This document shows, piece after piece, positions 6,289 through 6,809 of a stretch of DNA of 6,809 bases. Position 1 is the stretch's first letter. Every line of letters starts with the position of its first letter. Below the pieces are notes generated by a model. It was not told where the DNA came from, ran no database searches, and worked only from the letters and a program-made list of their open reading frames with translations. The DNA comes from Eubacterium sp. (GTDB lineage: Bacteria; Bacillota; Clostridia; Lachnospirales; Lachnospiraceae), in assembly GCA_024697885.1 (NCBI GenBank), contig JAILSA010000054.1, positions 1 to 6,809 on the forward strand, given 5' to 3'. The translations under genes were made by a program, and so were the position numbers.

Positions 6289-6809
6289 GATAAGTGAAGC
6301 CTTTGAAAATAAAAAAGCATTTATTCCTTTTTTGACAGCAGGAGATCCTAACCTAGAGGTTACCAGGGAACTCATTTTGACCATGCAGGAGGCGGGAGCA
6401 GATTTGATTGAAATCGGAATCCCATTTTCCGACCCAGTGGCAGAGGGACCTGTCATCCAGGATGCGGACATGAGAGCCCTGGCCTCCGGCACCACTACAG
6501 ACAAGATTTTTGATATGGTAAAATCCATCCAGGACCAGATTCATGTTCCCCTGGTATTTATGACCTATATCAACCCAATTTATGTCTACGGCAAGGAAAA
6601 ATTTGCCAGGAAGTCAGCGGACTGCGGAGTGGCTGGAGTTATTGTGCCAGATGTGCCTTTTGAGGAAAAAAATGAAATCAAGGACATTTTTAACAAGGAG
6701 GGACTTGAGGTGGTCTCCATGATTGCCCCAACAAGTTCTGACCGGGTAAAAATGATTGCCAAGGAAGCGGAGGGATTTGTCTACTGTGTCAGCTCCTTGG
6801 GAGTGACTG
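6281..6809 (+). CDS. trpA: Tryptophan synthase alpha chain (N-terminal 176 residues; cut by window end)
   Basis: TrpA cleaves indole-3-glycerol phosphate to indole and glyceraldehyde-3-phosphate and passes indole through a tunnel to TrpB. The frame is open from the ATG at 6281 to the right edge; the family is about 260 residues, so roughly a third is missing. The barrel start [10 protein letters not shown] (14-23), the active-site block [18 protein letters not shown] (43-60), VFMTYINPI (92-100), [10 protein letters not shown] (120-129) and the flexible-loop start VSSLGVT (170-176) identify it. Glu44 matches catalytic Glu49 of the Salmonella enzyme, but the position of catalytic Asp60 is Glu55 (GAG at 6443-6445), which keeps the charge but lengthens the side chain. 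The ATG overlaps the end of trpB by 8 bases. Confidence 0.96.
   Translation, partial: MNKISEAFENKKAFIPFLTAGDPNLEVTRELILTMQEAGADLIEIGIPFSDPVAEGPVIQDADMRALASGTTTDKIFDMVKSIQDQIHVPLVFMTYINPIYVYGKEKFARKSADCGVAGVIVPDVPFEEKNEIKDIFNKEGLEVVSMIAPTSSDRVKMIAKEAEGFVYCVSSLGVT

Noticed and set aside
1..6809. CRISPR array, insertion sequence, phage or tRNA/rRNA gene
   Set aside because: No regularly spaced repeats, transposase-like frames, terminal inverted repeats or tRNA cloverleaf were seen. The region is an ordinary chromosomal biosynthetic locus.

Overview
The window looks like a chromosomal segment of a Gram-positive anaerobe of the class Clostridia, probably family Lachnospiraceae. This is inferred from the T-box-controlled trp operon, the strong Shine-Dalgarno sites, and an upstream cell-surface-type protein with BIG2 repeats and a very lysine-rich fibronectin III-like C-terminus, an architecture typical of that family. 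No species can be named from the sequence alone. Every gene is on the + strand.

Layout: (1) 1-869 is the 3' end of a large extracellular Ig-like protein that enters from the left edge. (2) 870-1255 is a gene-free regulatory interval. It holds a sigma-A-type promoter whose -35 box starts on the base after the upstream stop codon, then a complete tryptophan T-box riboswitch. The riboswitch has Stem I with a UGG specifier, Stem II, a IIA/B pseudoknot, Stem III, an antiterminator and a competing intrinsic terminator. (3) 1256-6809 is a tightly packed biosynthetic operon trpE-trpG-trpD-trpC-trpB-trpA. The junctions are a 4-base overlap, 16 bases, 9 bases, 2 bases and an 8-base overlap. trpA is cut by the right edge.

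Together the enzymes convert chorismate to anthranilate (TrpE with TrpG), then to phosphoribosylanthranilate (TrpD), and after isomerisation to indole-glycerol phosphate (TrpC), indole (TrpA) and L-tryptophan (TrpB). The isomerase TrpF (PRAI) that must act between TrpD and TrpC is absent from its common place between trpC and trpB, and it is not fused to TrpC. Control appears to be two-layered: uncharged tRNA-Trp sensed by the T-box, and tryptophan feedback on the LLES-type site of TrpE.

No new kind of system is evident. The points most worth checking are the missing trpF, a Glu in place of the catalytic Asp of TrpA, the UGGU acceptor-pairing bulge of the T-box, the lack of a clear terminator between the surface gene and the trp promoter, and the near absence of Trp codons in the trp genes (two in about 1,840 codons).
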